From: an uncultured Elusimicrobia bacterium
GTDB taxonomy: Bacteria; Elusimicrobiota; Endomicrobiia; Endomicrobiales; Endomicrobiaceae
Assembly (NCBI GenBank): GCA_947168325.1
Contig: CAMVLN010000037.1
Location: forward strand, 1 to 12,079
DNA: 12,079 bases
Direction of reading: 5' to 3'
Below, piece after piece: positions 1 to 7,488 of the stretch. Under the pieces are notes generated by a model. It saw only the letters and a list, made by a program, of their open reading frames with translations, made no database searches and was not told the DNA's origin. A program made the translations under genes and the position numbers. How positions within the stretch are numbered: position 1 is the stretch's first letter; each line of letters begins with the position of its first letter.

Positions 1-84
1 CTTTACTACATAAAAATAGGGACATCTAACAATATATCTTTATATAATTACAAAAATAAATTTATATTACAAATACAAAATAAC

Positions 85-1761
85 TTATTTGTTTTTTATG
101 TGCTTAGCTTTGTCGGCATCTCTTATAGCAACTTTTCTTATTTTTCCACTAATAGTTTTTGGCAACTCATCTACAAATTCAACTACTCTTGGATATTTGT
201 AAGGAGCTGTTACATTTTTTACATGGTTTTGTAATTCAACTATTAGTGAATCACTTGCATGATAGCCCTTTGCCAAAACTATAGTTGCTTTAACAACTTG
301 TCCTCTAACAGAGTCAGGAACAGCTGTAATTGCACATTCCAATACCGCCGGATGTTCCATCAAAGCACTTTCAACTTCAAAAGGTCCAATTCTATATCCA
401 GAACTTTTTATGACATCATCTGCTCTACCAACAAACCAAAAATATCCATCTTCATCTTTATAAACAACATCCCCAGTAAAATACATATTATCATGCCAAA
501 CTTCTTTAGTTTTATCGGGACTCTTATAATATCCACAAAAAAGTCCTATAGGTTTTTTCCCACTTGGCATTCTAACTATAAGATTTCCTTCCTTACCGTC
601 TTCGCAAGGGTTCCCGTCATCATCAACAATGTCTATGTTGAATGTAGGAGATGGTTTACCCATTGACCCCGGTTTAGGTTTTATCCAAATAAAGTTCCCC
701 ACCAATATAGGCCCTTCACTTTGTCCGAATCCTTCCATAATTTTATGACCCGTAAGTTTTTCCCATTGATTAAAAACTTCAGGGTTTAATGCTTCACCAG
801 CTACACAGCAATATTTTAATTTTGAAAAATCATATTTTGATAAATCTTCTTTAATTAAAAACCTGTAAACTGTTGCTGGACCGCAAAAAGATGTAATATT
901 ATGTTTAGATATAATATCTAAAACATCCGTTGGATGAAACTTATCAAAATCATAAACAAATACTGCACATCCTGAAATCCATTGCCCATAAATTTTACCC
1001 CAAGCTGCTTTTGCCCAACCAGTATCTGCAAGTGTTAAATGGCAACCATTTTCTTCTACATTTTGCCAAAATTTTGCAGTTAAAATGTGTCCTAACGGAT
1101 ATGTAAAATCGTGCAATGCCATTTTAGGTAAACTTGTTGTACCTGATGTAAAATATATTAACATTTTATCATCGTTATGTGTCGCTTCAGCTCCTGTAGG
1201 TCTCTCAAAGATATCTGAGTGTTTTGCAACTTCATCTGTAAAGCTATACCAACCAATTCTTTTACCTGCAACCACTACTTTATGTTTTAGTGTAGGACAG
1301 TCTTTTTGGCAATTATCTATTCTTTGCAACAAGTCAGAAAAATCTACTGCAATTATCATTTTAACATCTGCAGCATTTACTCTGTAAGAAATATCTTTTT
1401 CTTTTAACAAATGTGTTGCAGGAATTGCTACCGCACCTAACTTATGTAAAGCAACTAAACTTATCCAATACTCAAATCTTCTTTTTAATATAAGCATAAC
1501 AAAGTCGCCCTTTTTTATACCTAAAGATTTAAAAAAGTTTACTGCTTTGTTTGTTTGTTTCTTCATATCTAAAAAAGAAAATGTCCTACTTTCACCATGT
1601 TCATTGCACCAAACTAAACATTTTTTGTTTGGTTCTATATCTGCTGTAGCATCAACTACATCAAAACCAAAATTAAAATTTTCTGGTACATCTATTTTGA
1701 AGTTCTCAAAAAAATCTTCATAAGATTTAAAATCTCGTCTTGCATATTTATCTAATATCAT
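85..1761 (-). CDS. AMP-forming acyl-CoA synthetase (medium-chain/acetyl-CoA synthetase-like)
   Basis: A 558-residue, full-length member of the ANL (adenylate-forming) superfamily. It should activate a carboxylic acid with ATP to an acyl-AMP and transfer the acyl group to coenzyme A in the cytoplasm. Visible motifs are the P-loop YFTSGTTSLPK near residues 203-213, the A5 motif GFGQSEG at 344-350, the TGD aspartate near 431, the hinge GRADDVIKSSGYRIG at 445-459 and the C-terminal catalytic lysine in PKTISGK (K540). The TGWAKAAWGKIYGQW stretch near 247-261 resembles medium-chain acyl-CoA synthetases, but the acid substrate cannot be read from sequence. The ATG is preceded by AAGGGG (1770-1775) at 8-nt spacing. 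It lies downstream of the XRE-cupin gene on the same strand, with a 147-bp gap that holds a hairpin terminator, so it may be transcribed partly from its own promoter. Confidence 0.93.
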   Translation of the reverse strand: MILDKYARRDFKSYEDFFENFKIDVPENFNFGFDVVDATADIEPNKKCLVWCNEHGESRTFSFLDMKKQTNKAVNFFKSLGIKKGDFVMLILKRRFEYWISLVALHKLGAVAIPATHLLKEKDISYRVNAADVKMIIAVDFSDLLQRIDNCQKDCPTLKHKVVVAGKRIGWYSFTDEVAKHSDIFERPTGAEATHNDDKMLIYFTSGTTSLPKMALHDFTYPLGHILTAKFWQNVEENGCHLTLADTGWAKAAWGKIYGQWISGCAVFVYDFDKFHPTDVLDIISKHNITSFCGPATVYRFLIKEDLSKYDFSKLKYCCVAGEALNPEVFNQWEKLTGHKIMEGFGQSEGPILVGNFIWIKPKPGSMGKPSPTFNIDIVDDDGNPCEDGKEGNLIVRMPSGKKPIGLFCGYYKSPDKTKEVWHDNMYFTGDVVYKDEDGYFWFVGRADDVIKSSGYRIGPFEVESALMEHPAVLECAITAVPDSVRGQVVKATIVLAKGYHASDSLIVELQNHVKNVTAPYKYPRVVEFVDELPKTISGKIRKVAIRDADKAKHIKNK

Positions 1762-1889
1762 TTCAGTTACCCCTTAATAAACACTTCATATTTTTTGATA
1801 AATGCACAGAAGTGTAGGTACAACTGCATAGAAACTACAAACGATAACAATTTTCTATATTTTCTTTATTTACCCTTCTATCTCTATCA

Positions 1890-1910
1890 AAAAATTGTTC
1901 CACAATTTTT
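1890..1910 (-). terminator. Hairpin terminator or attenuator after the XRE-cupin gene
   Basis: A perfect 9-bp inverted repeat, AAAAATTGT and ACAATTTTT, surrounds a 3-base loop (TCC on the plus strand). On the minus strand it ends in a run of six T. It overlaps the stop codon of the regulator and sits before the acyl-CoA synthetase, so it would end or attenuate transcription between the two. The stem is AT-rich and therefore only moderately stable. Confidence 0.5.
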
Positions 1911-2463
1911 AAAATACTACTGCTATAAATTTTGTCTGCTTTCCACCAACGGCTGTCATATAATGTTTACAATTTGAATCAAAATACAAGCTATCTCCTT
2001 CTTCCAAGACGACACTTTTCCCATCTAAATATACTTTCAATGTTCCCTCTAATACAAAATCAAATTCATGCCCATCATGCGAATAAGGAATAAGTTCTTT
2101 TTCGTTTGTTCTATCTTTTGCTGTAACTAAAAATATCTGTGCTTTTTTATTTGTAAAACCATAAGCTATATCTTGATAGTCATACTCTTTTCTTCTTTCT
2201 ACAGCAACACCTTTACCCTTTCTTGCTACACTATACTTATTTAAATGAGGTTCTTGACCAGTGATTAGTGTTATAAACTCAACCTTAAATTTTTCTGCAA
2301 TTTTCTTTATAATTCCTATAGGAATATCAACTTTTCCAGACTCATATTCTTCGTAAGTACCAACATCTATATTTAAATCCTTTGCTAAACTCTCAAGAGA
2401 AATGTTTGATATATCTCTTAAATCTCTAATCCTCATAGCAATATCTTTTATATCATCTTTCAT
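1909..2463 (-). CDS. XRE-family HTH regulator with C-terminal cupin sensor domain
   Basis: A 184-residue transcription factor. Residues about 8-62 form an XRE-type helix-turn-helix (SLESLAKDLNIDVGTYEEYESGK region). Residues about 110-182 form a single cupin_2 barrel. Cupin motif 1 is SHDGHEFDFVLEG (128-140, with H129, H132 and E133) and motif 2 is GDSLYFDSNCKHY (156-168, with H167), so metal-binding positions appear intact. This HTH plus cupin layout is known from regulators that sense small metabolites. The ATG has a strong GGGGGAG site (2469-2475) 5 nt upstream. It is the first gene of a minus-strand unit with the acyl-CoA synthetase, which is its most likely target or whose substrate it may sense; this is inferred from neighbourhood only. 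A palindrome over its own -35 box suggests autoregulation. Confidence 0.92.
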   Translation of the reverse strand: MKDDIKDIAMRIRDLRDISNISLESLAKDLNIDVGTYEEYESGKVDIPIGIIKKIAEKFKVEFITLITGQEPHLNKYSVARKGKGVAVERRKEYDYQDIAYGFTNKKAQIFLVTAKDRTNEKELIPYSHDGHEFDFVLEGTLKVYLDGKSVVLEEGDSLYFDSNCKHYMTAVGGKQTKFIAVVF

Positions 2464-2494
2464 ATATTCTCCCCCATATATACACTATTTTAAT

Positions 2495-2523
2495 AATATA
2501 TAAAACATTAAAATATAAATCAA
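2495..2523 (-). promoter_or_regulatory. Sigma70-like promoter of the XRE-cupin gene
   Basis: On the minus strand, TTGATT (2518-2523) and TATATT (2495-2500) are separated by exactly 17 bp. They match the -35 and -10 consensus at 4 and 5 of 6 positions. The predicted start would leave a leader of roughly 25 nt before the ATG at 2463. The -35 hexamer is embedded in the palindrome at 2519-2530, placing a likely operator directly over it. AT-rich DNA yields such matches easily, but the ideal spacing and short leader support it. Confidence 0.55.
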
Positions 2524-2530
2524 TATTGAT
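2519..2530. promoter_or_regulatory. Perfect 12-bp palindrome ATCAATATTGAT, candidate operator
   Basis: The sequence equals its own reverse complement and overlaps the -35 box of the XRE-cupin promoter. Related half-sites (ATCAA or TTGAT cores) recur between here and luxS: GTTGAT at 2535-2540, ATCAATAT at 2558-2565, ATCAATGAT at 2590-2598, ATCAATAC at 2603-2610 and ATATTGA at 2614-2620. A dimeric XRE protein would be expected to bind such dyads. Assignment to the adjacent regulator is inferred. Confidence 0.5.
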
Positions 2531-2651
2531 TAGTGTTGATATAAAATTTTAAAAATTATCAATATAAGCTGTAAAGAGTATACTTTTTAATCAATGATAA
2601 TAATCAATACAAAATATTGAAAACATACAACTATAAATGTTATCATATTAG

Positions 2652-2657
2652 TATAAT
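2652..2657 (+). promoter_or_regulatory. Candidate -10 box (TATAAT) for luxS
   Basis: A perfect TATAAT lies 29 nt before the luxS ATG. No recognisable -35 hexamer is found at 16-18 bp upstream, so the promoter may need an activator or be only apparent in this AT-rich leader. The ribosome binding site AAAGGA (2675-2680) follows, 6 nt before the ATG. Confidence 0.35.
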
Positions 2658-2686
2658 TTTAAACAAAATATAGGAAAGGAAATATC

Positions 2687-3190
2687 ATGTCAAAATTGAT
2701 TCCATCTTTTACTATTGACCACACAAAAATTGTTCCGGGTATATTTGTTTCTCGTAGAGATACTATTGGAAAAGAAAGTATTACCACTTTTGATATCAGA
2801 ATGACCACTCCAAATATTGAACCTGCAATTCATCCAAATGCTATGCATACAATAGAACACATAATTGCAACTTATCTTAGAAATAGCCAAAAAAAAGATT
2901 TAATAATTTATTGGGGACCTATGGGTTGTTTAACAGGATGTTACCTTATAATGAAAGGATATTTGGTACCACAAGATATTACTAACTTAATTCGTAAATC
3001 TTTTGAATATTTAAGAGATTATAAAGGAAAAATACCCGGTGCTACACCTGTAAACTGTGGCAACTATCTACTTCACGATTTACCTATGGCAAAATATGAA
3101 GCAAATAGATTCTTACTTAGAACTTGGGAATATGAATATCCTAAAACAAATGCACTTACAGTTAAAGGAAAAACTTTCCACGATTCTTGA
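2687..3190 (+). CDS. luxS: S-ribosylhomocysteine lyase LuxS
   Basis: A 167-residue, full-length LuxS. It cleaves S-ribosylhomocysteine to homocysteine and 4,5-dihydroxy-2,3-pentanedione, the AI-2 precursor, as the second step of S-adenosylhomocysteine detoxification in the activated methyl cycle. The metal-binding HTIEH motif gives H54, E57 and H58. The third ligand is C124 in the CGNY motif. The catalytic cysteine is C81 in GPMGCLTGCYL. All expected active-site residues are present. The ATG has AAAGGA 6 nt upstream. It is transcribed divergently from the XRE-cupin gene, and the stop lies about 50 nt before the likely start of the next gene, so the two are probably cotranscribed. The MetY-like enzyme downstream is metabolically linked through homocysteine. 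The partner nucleosidase (Pfs/MTAN) is not in the window. Confidence 0.97.
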   Translation: MSKLIPSFTIDHTKIVPGIFVSRRDTIGKESITTFDIRMTTPNIEPAIHPNAMHTIEHIIATYLRNSQKKDLIIYWGPMGCLTGCYLIMKGYLVPQDITNLIRKSFEYLRDYKGKIPGATPVNCGNYLLHDLPMAKYEANRFLLRTWEYEYPKTNALTVKGKTFHDS

Positions 3191-3240
3191 TTTTATTTCA
3201 AATTTTTTATTCAACAAATTCATATAACAAAAATAAAGAT

Positions 3241-4011
3241 ATGCTAATAGGATTAATTCCAGATGTTCATCAAAGTACACATTTTATAAAAATGGTTGAA
3301 GAAAATATTGACCATCTAGATAAGCTTGTTTTTTTAGGAGACTATGTAGATAATTGGCAATCAACAATTCTCTGGCATATACCAGAAAATAACCCTATAA
3401 ATATAATAAGCAAAATTGTATCTTATAAGAAAAAATATGGAAATAAAATTGATTTATTGTTAGGAAACCACTGTTTATCTTATATATCGCAGAATCCTAT
3501 TTCTAAACTAGTTAGCGGGCATCAACAGCAACATGATAAAGAAATTGCACAAGCATATTTAGATAATTTAGAACATTTTAAAATTGCAGTTAAATACGAT
3601 AAATGGATAATATCTCATGCAGGTTTTTCTAAAACTTGGGTAAAAAATCAAATATTAAATGGGTGGAATAAAAAACAATCTATTATAGATTGGTGTAATA
3701 AAATGATACAAGAAAAGTATTTTGATTATTTTAATTGGACAGGGAAAATAAGTCCCAGTGGAGATGAAGTTACACAAACTCCTACATGGATAAGACCTTT
3801 TTCGTTAGTAAGAGATTCTTACTTTAAAAATCAAATTGTAGGTCACAGTGAGGCATCCTTTGCACCACTATTTATAAAGAATAAAAATATAAATTTAATT
3901 TTAGTAGATTCTCCTAAACATAATTCATATTTTGAACTTGATACAAATAATTTACCAAAATTTGAAACAATAAAGAATGTCTTAACAAATATCAAAAAAA
4001 GAAAAAAATAA
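3241..4011 (+). CDS. PPP-type calcineurin-like metallophosphoesterase
   Basis: About 256 residues from the ATG at 3241. The family uses a two-metal centre to hydrolyse phosphomonoesters (protein phosphatases such as lambda phosphatase) or dinucleotide polyphosphates (ApaH). Motifs in order are PDVH (D8, H10), GDYVDNW (D34, D37), GNH (N76, H77), SHAG (H126), TWIRP near 182-186 and VGHSE (H202), so the metal ligands appear complete. The TWIRP and GH spacing point to the PPP branch rather than general nucleases. The reading frame extends upstream to a TTG at 3187 that overlaps the luxS stop. The ATG is preferred because the fold begins immediately after it (MLIGLIPDVH) and the extra 18 residues look unstructured; neither start has a convincing ribosome site. 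It probably shares a transcript with luxS. The substrate is unknown. Confidence 0.88.
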   Translation: MLIGLIPDVHQSTHFIKMVEENIDHLDKLVFLGDYVDNWQSTILWHIPENNPINIISKIVSYKKKYGNKIDLLLGNHCLSYISQNPISKLVSGHQQQHDKEIAQAYLDNLEHFKIAVKYDKWIISHAGFSKTWVKNQILNGWNKKQSIIDWCNKMIQEKYFDYFNWTGKISPSGDEVTQTPTWIRPFSLVRDSYFKNQIVGHSEASFAPLFIKNKNINLILVDSPKHNSYFELDTNNLPKFETIKNVLTNIKKRKK

Positions 4012-4054
4012 CCCTATAAAAATAATAGATAAACATATCATTACAAATAATTTT

Positions 4055-4075
4055 AAAAATAATTATTATTTTTTT
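4055..4075 (+). terminator. Weak AT-only hairpin with T-run after the phosphoesterase
   Basis: AAAAATAA (4055-4062) and TTATTTTT (4066-4073) form an 8-bp stem with a 3-base loop, and two more T follow. It contains no G or C, so it is thermodynamically weak. It lies between the phosphoesterase and the metY-like gene. TATAAT at 4075-4080 and 4086-4091 could be -10 boxes for the next gene, though neither has a clear -35. Confidence 0.3.
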
Positions 4076-4121
4076 ATAATTTTATTATAATAATAGAAAA
4101 AATTTAAAAGAGGTAATAAAA

Positions 4122-5390
4122 ATGAAAGATGAATCAAAATGTTTACATTCTGGATATACACCTGTAAATGGTGGACCTAGAGTAATGCCTATTTATCAAA
4201 GTACAACTTTTCGTTATACATCTACAGAAGAAATAGCAGCAGTATTTGATGATCCTACAAAATCACATATATATTCAAGGTTTACAAATCCAACAGTAGA
4301 TTGTGTTGAAAAAAAAATAGCTGACCTAGAACATGGTGTTGCTGCAATGTGTACATCTTCAGGGCAAATGGCTTCTTTAATGTCTATATTAAACATTTGT
4401 AACTGCGGAGATAGTTTTGTTAGCACATCTGCAATTTATGGTGGAACAATAAATTTATTTGCATTTACATTAAAAAAATTGGGGATAGAATGTATTTTTG
4501 TAAATGTAGATGCTAGTGAAGAAGAAATACAAAAAGCTATAAAACCTAACACAAAAGCAATTTTTGGTGAAACTTTAACAAACCCTTCTCTTCAGATTTT
4601 TGATATAGAAAAATTTGCAAAAATTGCACATGCAAACAAAATCCCTTTAATAATAGATAACACTTTTGCTACACCCATACTTTGTAAACCTATAGATTTT
4701 GGGGCAGATATTGTTATTCATTCAACTACAAAATATATGGATGGGCATGCTTTACAAGTTGGTGGAGTAATAGTTGATTCAGGTAAATTTGATTTTACAA
4801 GTGGAAAATTCCCAGAATTTACAACGCCGGACGAATCGTATCACGGAACAATTTACACAAAAGCATATCCTTTTGCACCATACATAATAAAAGCTAGAAT
4901 GCAACTTATGAGAGATTTTGGAGCATATCCTGCAGGGCATTCAGGCTTTTTATTAAATATCGGTTTAGAAACACTTGCTGTAAGAATGGAAAGATATTGT
5001 AAAAATGCACTTACTGTAGCAAAATATTTAGCAAAACATCCTAAAATTGAAGCCGTAAATTACCCGGGACTTGAAAGTAATAAATATTACAATTTGGCAC
5101 AAAAATATTTACCAAATGGCCAAAGTGGAGTTATGGCTATAACAATTAAAGGTGGCAAACAAGCAGCTATTAAATTTATGGATAGTCTTAAACTTGCTTC
5201 AAACGAAGTGCATGTTGCAGATATTAGAACTTGTGTATTGCACCCAGCATCAGCAACTCATAGACAACTTACAGATGAACAATTAGTTGCTTGTGGAATA
5301 AATCCAGGTTTGGTAAGACTTTCTGTTGGTCTTGAAAATGTTGATGATATTATTGAAGATTTAGAGAAAGGTTTAAATAGTATAAAATAA
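4122..5390 (+). CDS. metY: O-acetylhomoserine sulfhydrylase (MetY-like, PLP Cys/Met metabolism family)
   Basis: A 422-residue PLP enzyme of the Cys/Met metabolism family. It probably makes homocysteine from O-acetylhomoserine and sulfide in the cytoplasm, with methionine gamma-lyase-type activity as an alternative. Motifs are YSRFTNPT (51-58), the phosphate-binding SSGQMA (79-84), D179 in IIDNTFATP for the pyridine nitrogen, and the Schiff-base lysine K204 in HSTTKYMDGH. The length and the insert FPEFTTPDESYHGTIYT after the lysine are typical of the MetY branch and longer than in the roughly 390-residue cystathionine gamma-synthases and methionine gamma-lyases. The C-terminal TCVLHPASATHRQL and GLVRLSVGLEN motifs are also conserved. 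AAAGAGG (4107-4113) sits 8 nt before the ATG. With luxS on the same strand, it feeds homocysteine to methionine synthesis. No SAM riboswitch is recognisable in the 110-bp leader. Confidence 0.9.
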   Translation: MKDESKCLHSGYTPVNGGPRVMPIYQSTTFRYTSTEEIAAVFDDPTKSHIYSRFTNPTVDCVEKKIADLEHGVAAMCTSSGQMASLMSILNICNCGDSFVSTSAIYGGTINLFAFTLKKLGIECIFVNVDASEEEIQKAIKPNTKAIFGETLTNPSLQIFDIEKFAKIAHANKIPLIIDNTFATPILCKPIDFGADIVIHSTTKYMDGHALQVGGVIVDSGKFDFTSGKFPEFTTPDESYHGTIYTKAYPFAPYIIKARMQLMRDFGAYPAGHSGFLLNIGLETLAVRMERYCKNALTVAKYLAKHPKIEAVNYPGLESNKYYNLAQKYLPNGQSGVMAITIKGGKQAAIKFMDSLKLASNEVHVADIRTCVLHPASATHRQLTDEQLVACGINPGLVRLSVGLENVDDIIEDLEKGLNSIK

Positions 5391-5413
5391 CTTCACATAA
5401 TGGAGATTTATTA

Positions 5414-6133
5414 ATGAGTAAGGAAAAGGGATATGTATATATATTAACAAATCCAAGTTTTAAAGATAATTGGGTTAAAATAGGTAGAAGTTCTAAACCA
5501 GTGGATGTTCGTTCTAAAGAATTAGATAATACTGCAGTTCCTTTACCATTTGAAATATATGCCACTGTAAAAACATCAAAATATATTGAGTTGGAAACTC
5601 AATTTCATAAAATTTTAACTAACCTTGCTGATGCTAGAATTAGAAAAGGAAGAGAATTTTTCAATATAACTCCTCAAGAAGCATTTGAACATTTGGCAGG
5701 AATAGCTAATTTGTTGGATGATTCAGAAATAAATTCTCCGGAAAATATCACTAAAGAAGAAGACATAAATATTGATAACCAAACTAAAAGAAAAAGTTTT
5801 TATAAAGGAAAATATATAGTAAAAACAAATAAAATTTTTTATTTTTATAGAGAAACTACAGATGCTCAAATGAAAGTACTTAATGGTAACAGGTTTATAG
5901 TGCTAAAAGACTCTAAAATAGATAGTAATATATATAGTAATATGAAAGTTGTAAAAAGTTTAAGAGAAAAATATAAAAAGTATATTAAGAATAATATAAC
6001 TTTAAAAGATTTAGAGTTTGACTCTCCTTCAACAGCAGGTTGTTTTGTTGGTGGAGGTGCTGTTAATGGGAAATATTATTGGAGAACAAAAGAAGATAAA
6101 AAGTTAGATGATTTCATAGAATATGTTAAATAG
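5414..6133 (+). CDS. T5orf172/GIY-YIG nuclease-like protein with DUF4357-like C-terminus
   Basis: 239 residues in two parts. Residues about 6-95 match the T5orf172/MUG113 branch of the GIY-YIG fold, with GYVY (6-9) and VKIG (21-24) as the two halves of the signature, R33 in the first helix and E61 in LETQFH as the candidate metal ligand. The region ends in GREFFNITPQEA. A low-complexity acidic linker (about 104-125) leads to a C-terminal section with FDSPSTAGCFVGGGAVNGKYYW (about residue 204 on), which resembles DUF4357, a small domain often attached to restriction- or phage-related proteins. The family members cut or bind nucleic acid; the target here is unknown. GGAG (5402-5405) lies 8 nt before the ATG, and the gene starts 23 bp after the metY-like gene, so the two are probably cotranscribed although functionally unrelated. 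Confidence 0.83.
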   Translation: MSKEKGYVYILTNPSFKDNWVKIGRSSKPVDVRSKELDNTAVPLPFEIYATVKTSKYIELETQFHKILTNLADARIRKGREFFNITPQEAFEHLAGIANLLDDSEINSPENITKEEDINIDNQTKRKSFYKGKYIVKTNKIFYFYRETTDAQMKVLNGNRFIVLKDSKIDSNIYSNMKVVKSLREKYKKYIKNNITLKDLEFDSPSTAGCFVGGGAVNGKYYWRTKEDKKLDDFIEYVK

Positions 6134-6159
6134 AAAAAATATAATTAGGATATGTTAAT

Positions 6160-6179
6160 ATAAATATATTTATTTTTTT
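6160..6179 (+). terminator. AT-palindrome with T-run ending the plus-strand unit
   Basis: ATAAATATATTTAT (6160-6173) is self-complementary and is followed by a run of T to 6179. It lies in the short convergent gap after the GIY-YIG gene and overlaps the stop codon of the opposing alkyltransferase gene. The stem is short and has no G or C. Confidence 0.35.
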
Positions 6180-6649
6180 ATATTTAAAAAAAAATTTTTT
6201 AGTTTTATATTTGTTTTAAATGAATTTCCCATAAAGCCACCAATTGTTCCATTTGTTTTTATTACCCTATGACATGGAATAAATATAGGTATAGGGTTTT
6301 TACTACAAATCATTCCTATTGCTCTTGAATAAGTTGGTCTATTTATCATCATCGCAATATCTAAATAGCTTTTAGTTTTCCCATAAGGTATTTTAATTAA
6401 TTGTTTTAAAACTAGTTTTGATATTTTACTTACTTGTGGATTTAATGGCAAATTAAAATTTTTTAACTCTTTATTAAAATATTTTATTAGTTGTAAGTTT
6501 GCTTGTTTTAAAATTGATGTTTCTTTAAAAATAAAATTGTTTAAATTGTGTGGTTTATAAAAAAATATATTTGTTATTTTATTTTCATCTTCTGCAATAT
6601 AAATATTTTTTAAAAAATTGTTAAATTTATATAAATAAATGTTTTTCAT
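6170..6649 (-). CDS. ogt: Methylated-DNA-protein-cysteine methyltransferase (Ogt/AGT)
   Basis: A 159-residue suicide repair protein that moves O6-alkyl groups from guanine to its own cysteine. The C-terminal catalytic domain is complete: IPYGKTKSYLDIA (87-99), the arginine finger R109 in SRAIG, the asparagine hinge SKNP (116-119) and the active-site IPCHRVI with C126 and H127, then GGFMGN. The N-terminal half is poorly conserved and highly AT-driven (many Lys, Asn, Ile), as usual for this family in AT-rich genomes. Ada-type regulatory domains are absent, so this is the Ogt type. No Shine-Dalgarno sequence is evident before the ATG. A consensus DnaA-box 9-mer (minus strand TTATCCACA, at 6681-6689) lies in its leader. 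It converges with the GIY-YIG gene. Confidence 0.93.
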   Translation of the reverse strand: MKNIYLYKFNNFLKNIYIAEDENKITNIFFYKPHNLNNFIFKETSILKQANLQLIKYFNKELKNFNLPLNPQVSKISKLVLKQLIKIPYGKTKSYLDIAMMINRPTYSRAIGMICSKNPIPIFIPCHRVIKTNGTIGGFMGNSFKTNIKLKNFFLNIKK

Positions 6650-6737
6650 ATAACATAATTTTAGTGTAGAATAACAAATTTGTGGATAAATCAGTATAAT
6701 GGCTATATCTAAAAAAAATTTTTTTATAAAATAAAAT

Positions 6738-7487
6738 CTAGTGTTTTTTTGAACAAAATTCCCAAAGTTTAATATATTTTATAAATGTATAAAAAGCATA
6801 TAATACTGCCCAAATAAAACCTCTAATTCCGTCTAGAAAACCGCACTTTAAAATATATCTTTTTATAAATTCAAATGGTGGTTTAAAAACAATATCTATA
6901 ACTTTAGCTTTTTTATTTTTTTCTAGCAGTTTCTTTGCACCAAGTGTAGTATATTGTTCCAATTTGTTAAAATAACTACTTATTGTAGGATATGAATTAT
7001 GTATCATTATATTTTTTAGTTTACCAACTTTACCATCAACAATTAATTCTTCATGAATAATTCCACCAACATATTTTGATACTGACTTTTTTGCAAGTCT
7101 TAATCTATATTCTTTATTTATGCCAGAATATTTCATTTGTTTACCAAGAAAAAAATTTGTTCTTATTAAATAAAATCCATCTAATCTTGTATTTATAATT
7201 ACAAATTTGATTTCTTCAACTAATTCTTTTGATAAAACTTCATCTGCATCTAAATGTAGAACCCATTCATTTGTTGCAATAGACAAAGCATAATTTTTTT
7301 GGTTAGAAAAAGAATCAAATTCTCTTTTAAATATTTTTGCACCAAAAGTTTTAGCTATTTCTATTGTTTTATCGGTTGAACCACTATCAACAATAACTAT
7401 TTCATCTACTAAATTTTCTACACTATTTAAGCATTTAGCTAAATTTGTTTCTTCATTTTTTACAATCATAACTAACGAAATATTCAT
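6738..7487 (-). CDS. Family 2 glycosyltransferase (WaaE/KdtX-like)
   Basis: 249 residues with a GT-A fold at the N-terminus: SLVMIVKNEE (4-13), VDSGSTDKT (33-41) and the metal- and nucleotide-binding LDADE (79-83, DAD at 80-82). HEELIVDGKVG near the middle and a hydrophobic, basic C-terminal segment (FIKRYILKCGFLDGIRGF and beyond) suggest membrane-surface association. This pattern resembles WaaE/KdtX-type transferases that add a sugar to LPS core; the sugar and acceptor are unknown. Its ATG follows the dehydrogenase stop after a single base and has no clear ribosome site, so it is very probably translated by coupling. The pair therefore likely serves one surface polysaccharide. Confidence 0.9.
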   Translation of the reverse strand: MNISLVMIVKNEETNLAKCLNSVENLVDEIVIVDSGSTDKTIEIAKTFGAKIFKREFDSFSNQKNYALSIATNEWVLHLDADEVLSKELVEEIKFVIINTRLDGFYLIRTNFFLGKQMKYSGINKEYRLRLAKKSVSKYVGGIIHEELIVDGKVGKLKNIMIHNSYPTISSYFNKLEQYTTLGAKKLLEKNKKAKVIDIVFKPPFEFIKRYILKCGFLDGIRGFIWAVLYAFYTFIKYIKLWEFCSKKH

Positions 7488-7488
7488 T

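Noticed and set aside
1730..1738. AAATCTCGT shared with the tRNA T-arm, considered as an attachment-site duplicate
   Set aside because: The match is only 9 bases, lies inside the synthetase coding region, and no integrase or element boundary is present.
4012..4121. Possible SAM-responsive riboswitch before the metY-like gene
   Set aside because: The leader is short and almost entirely A and T, with none of the conserved paired and GC-containing elements of known SAM riboswitches.
6681..6689. Consensus DnaA-box sequence (TTATCCACA on the minus strand) upstream of ogt
   Set aside because: It is a single box. The only similar sequences noticed are poor matches around 9310 and 9375, and there is no dnaA, dnaN or box cluster, so it does not mark an origin.
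6705..6730. A-run/T-run self-complementary stretch between the glycosyltransferase and ogt genes
   Set aside because: Homopolymer A then T pairing is expected in this base composition and gives no G or C in the stem, so it is too weak to call a terminator.
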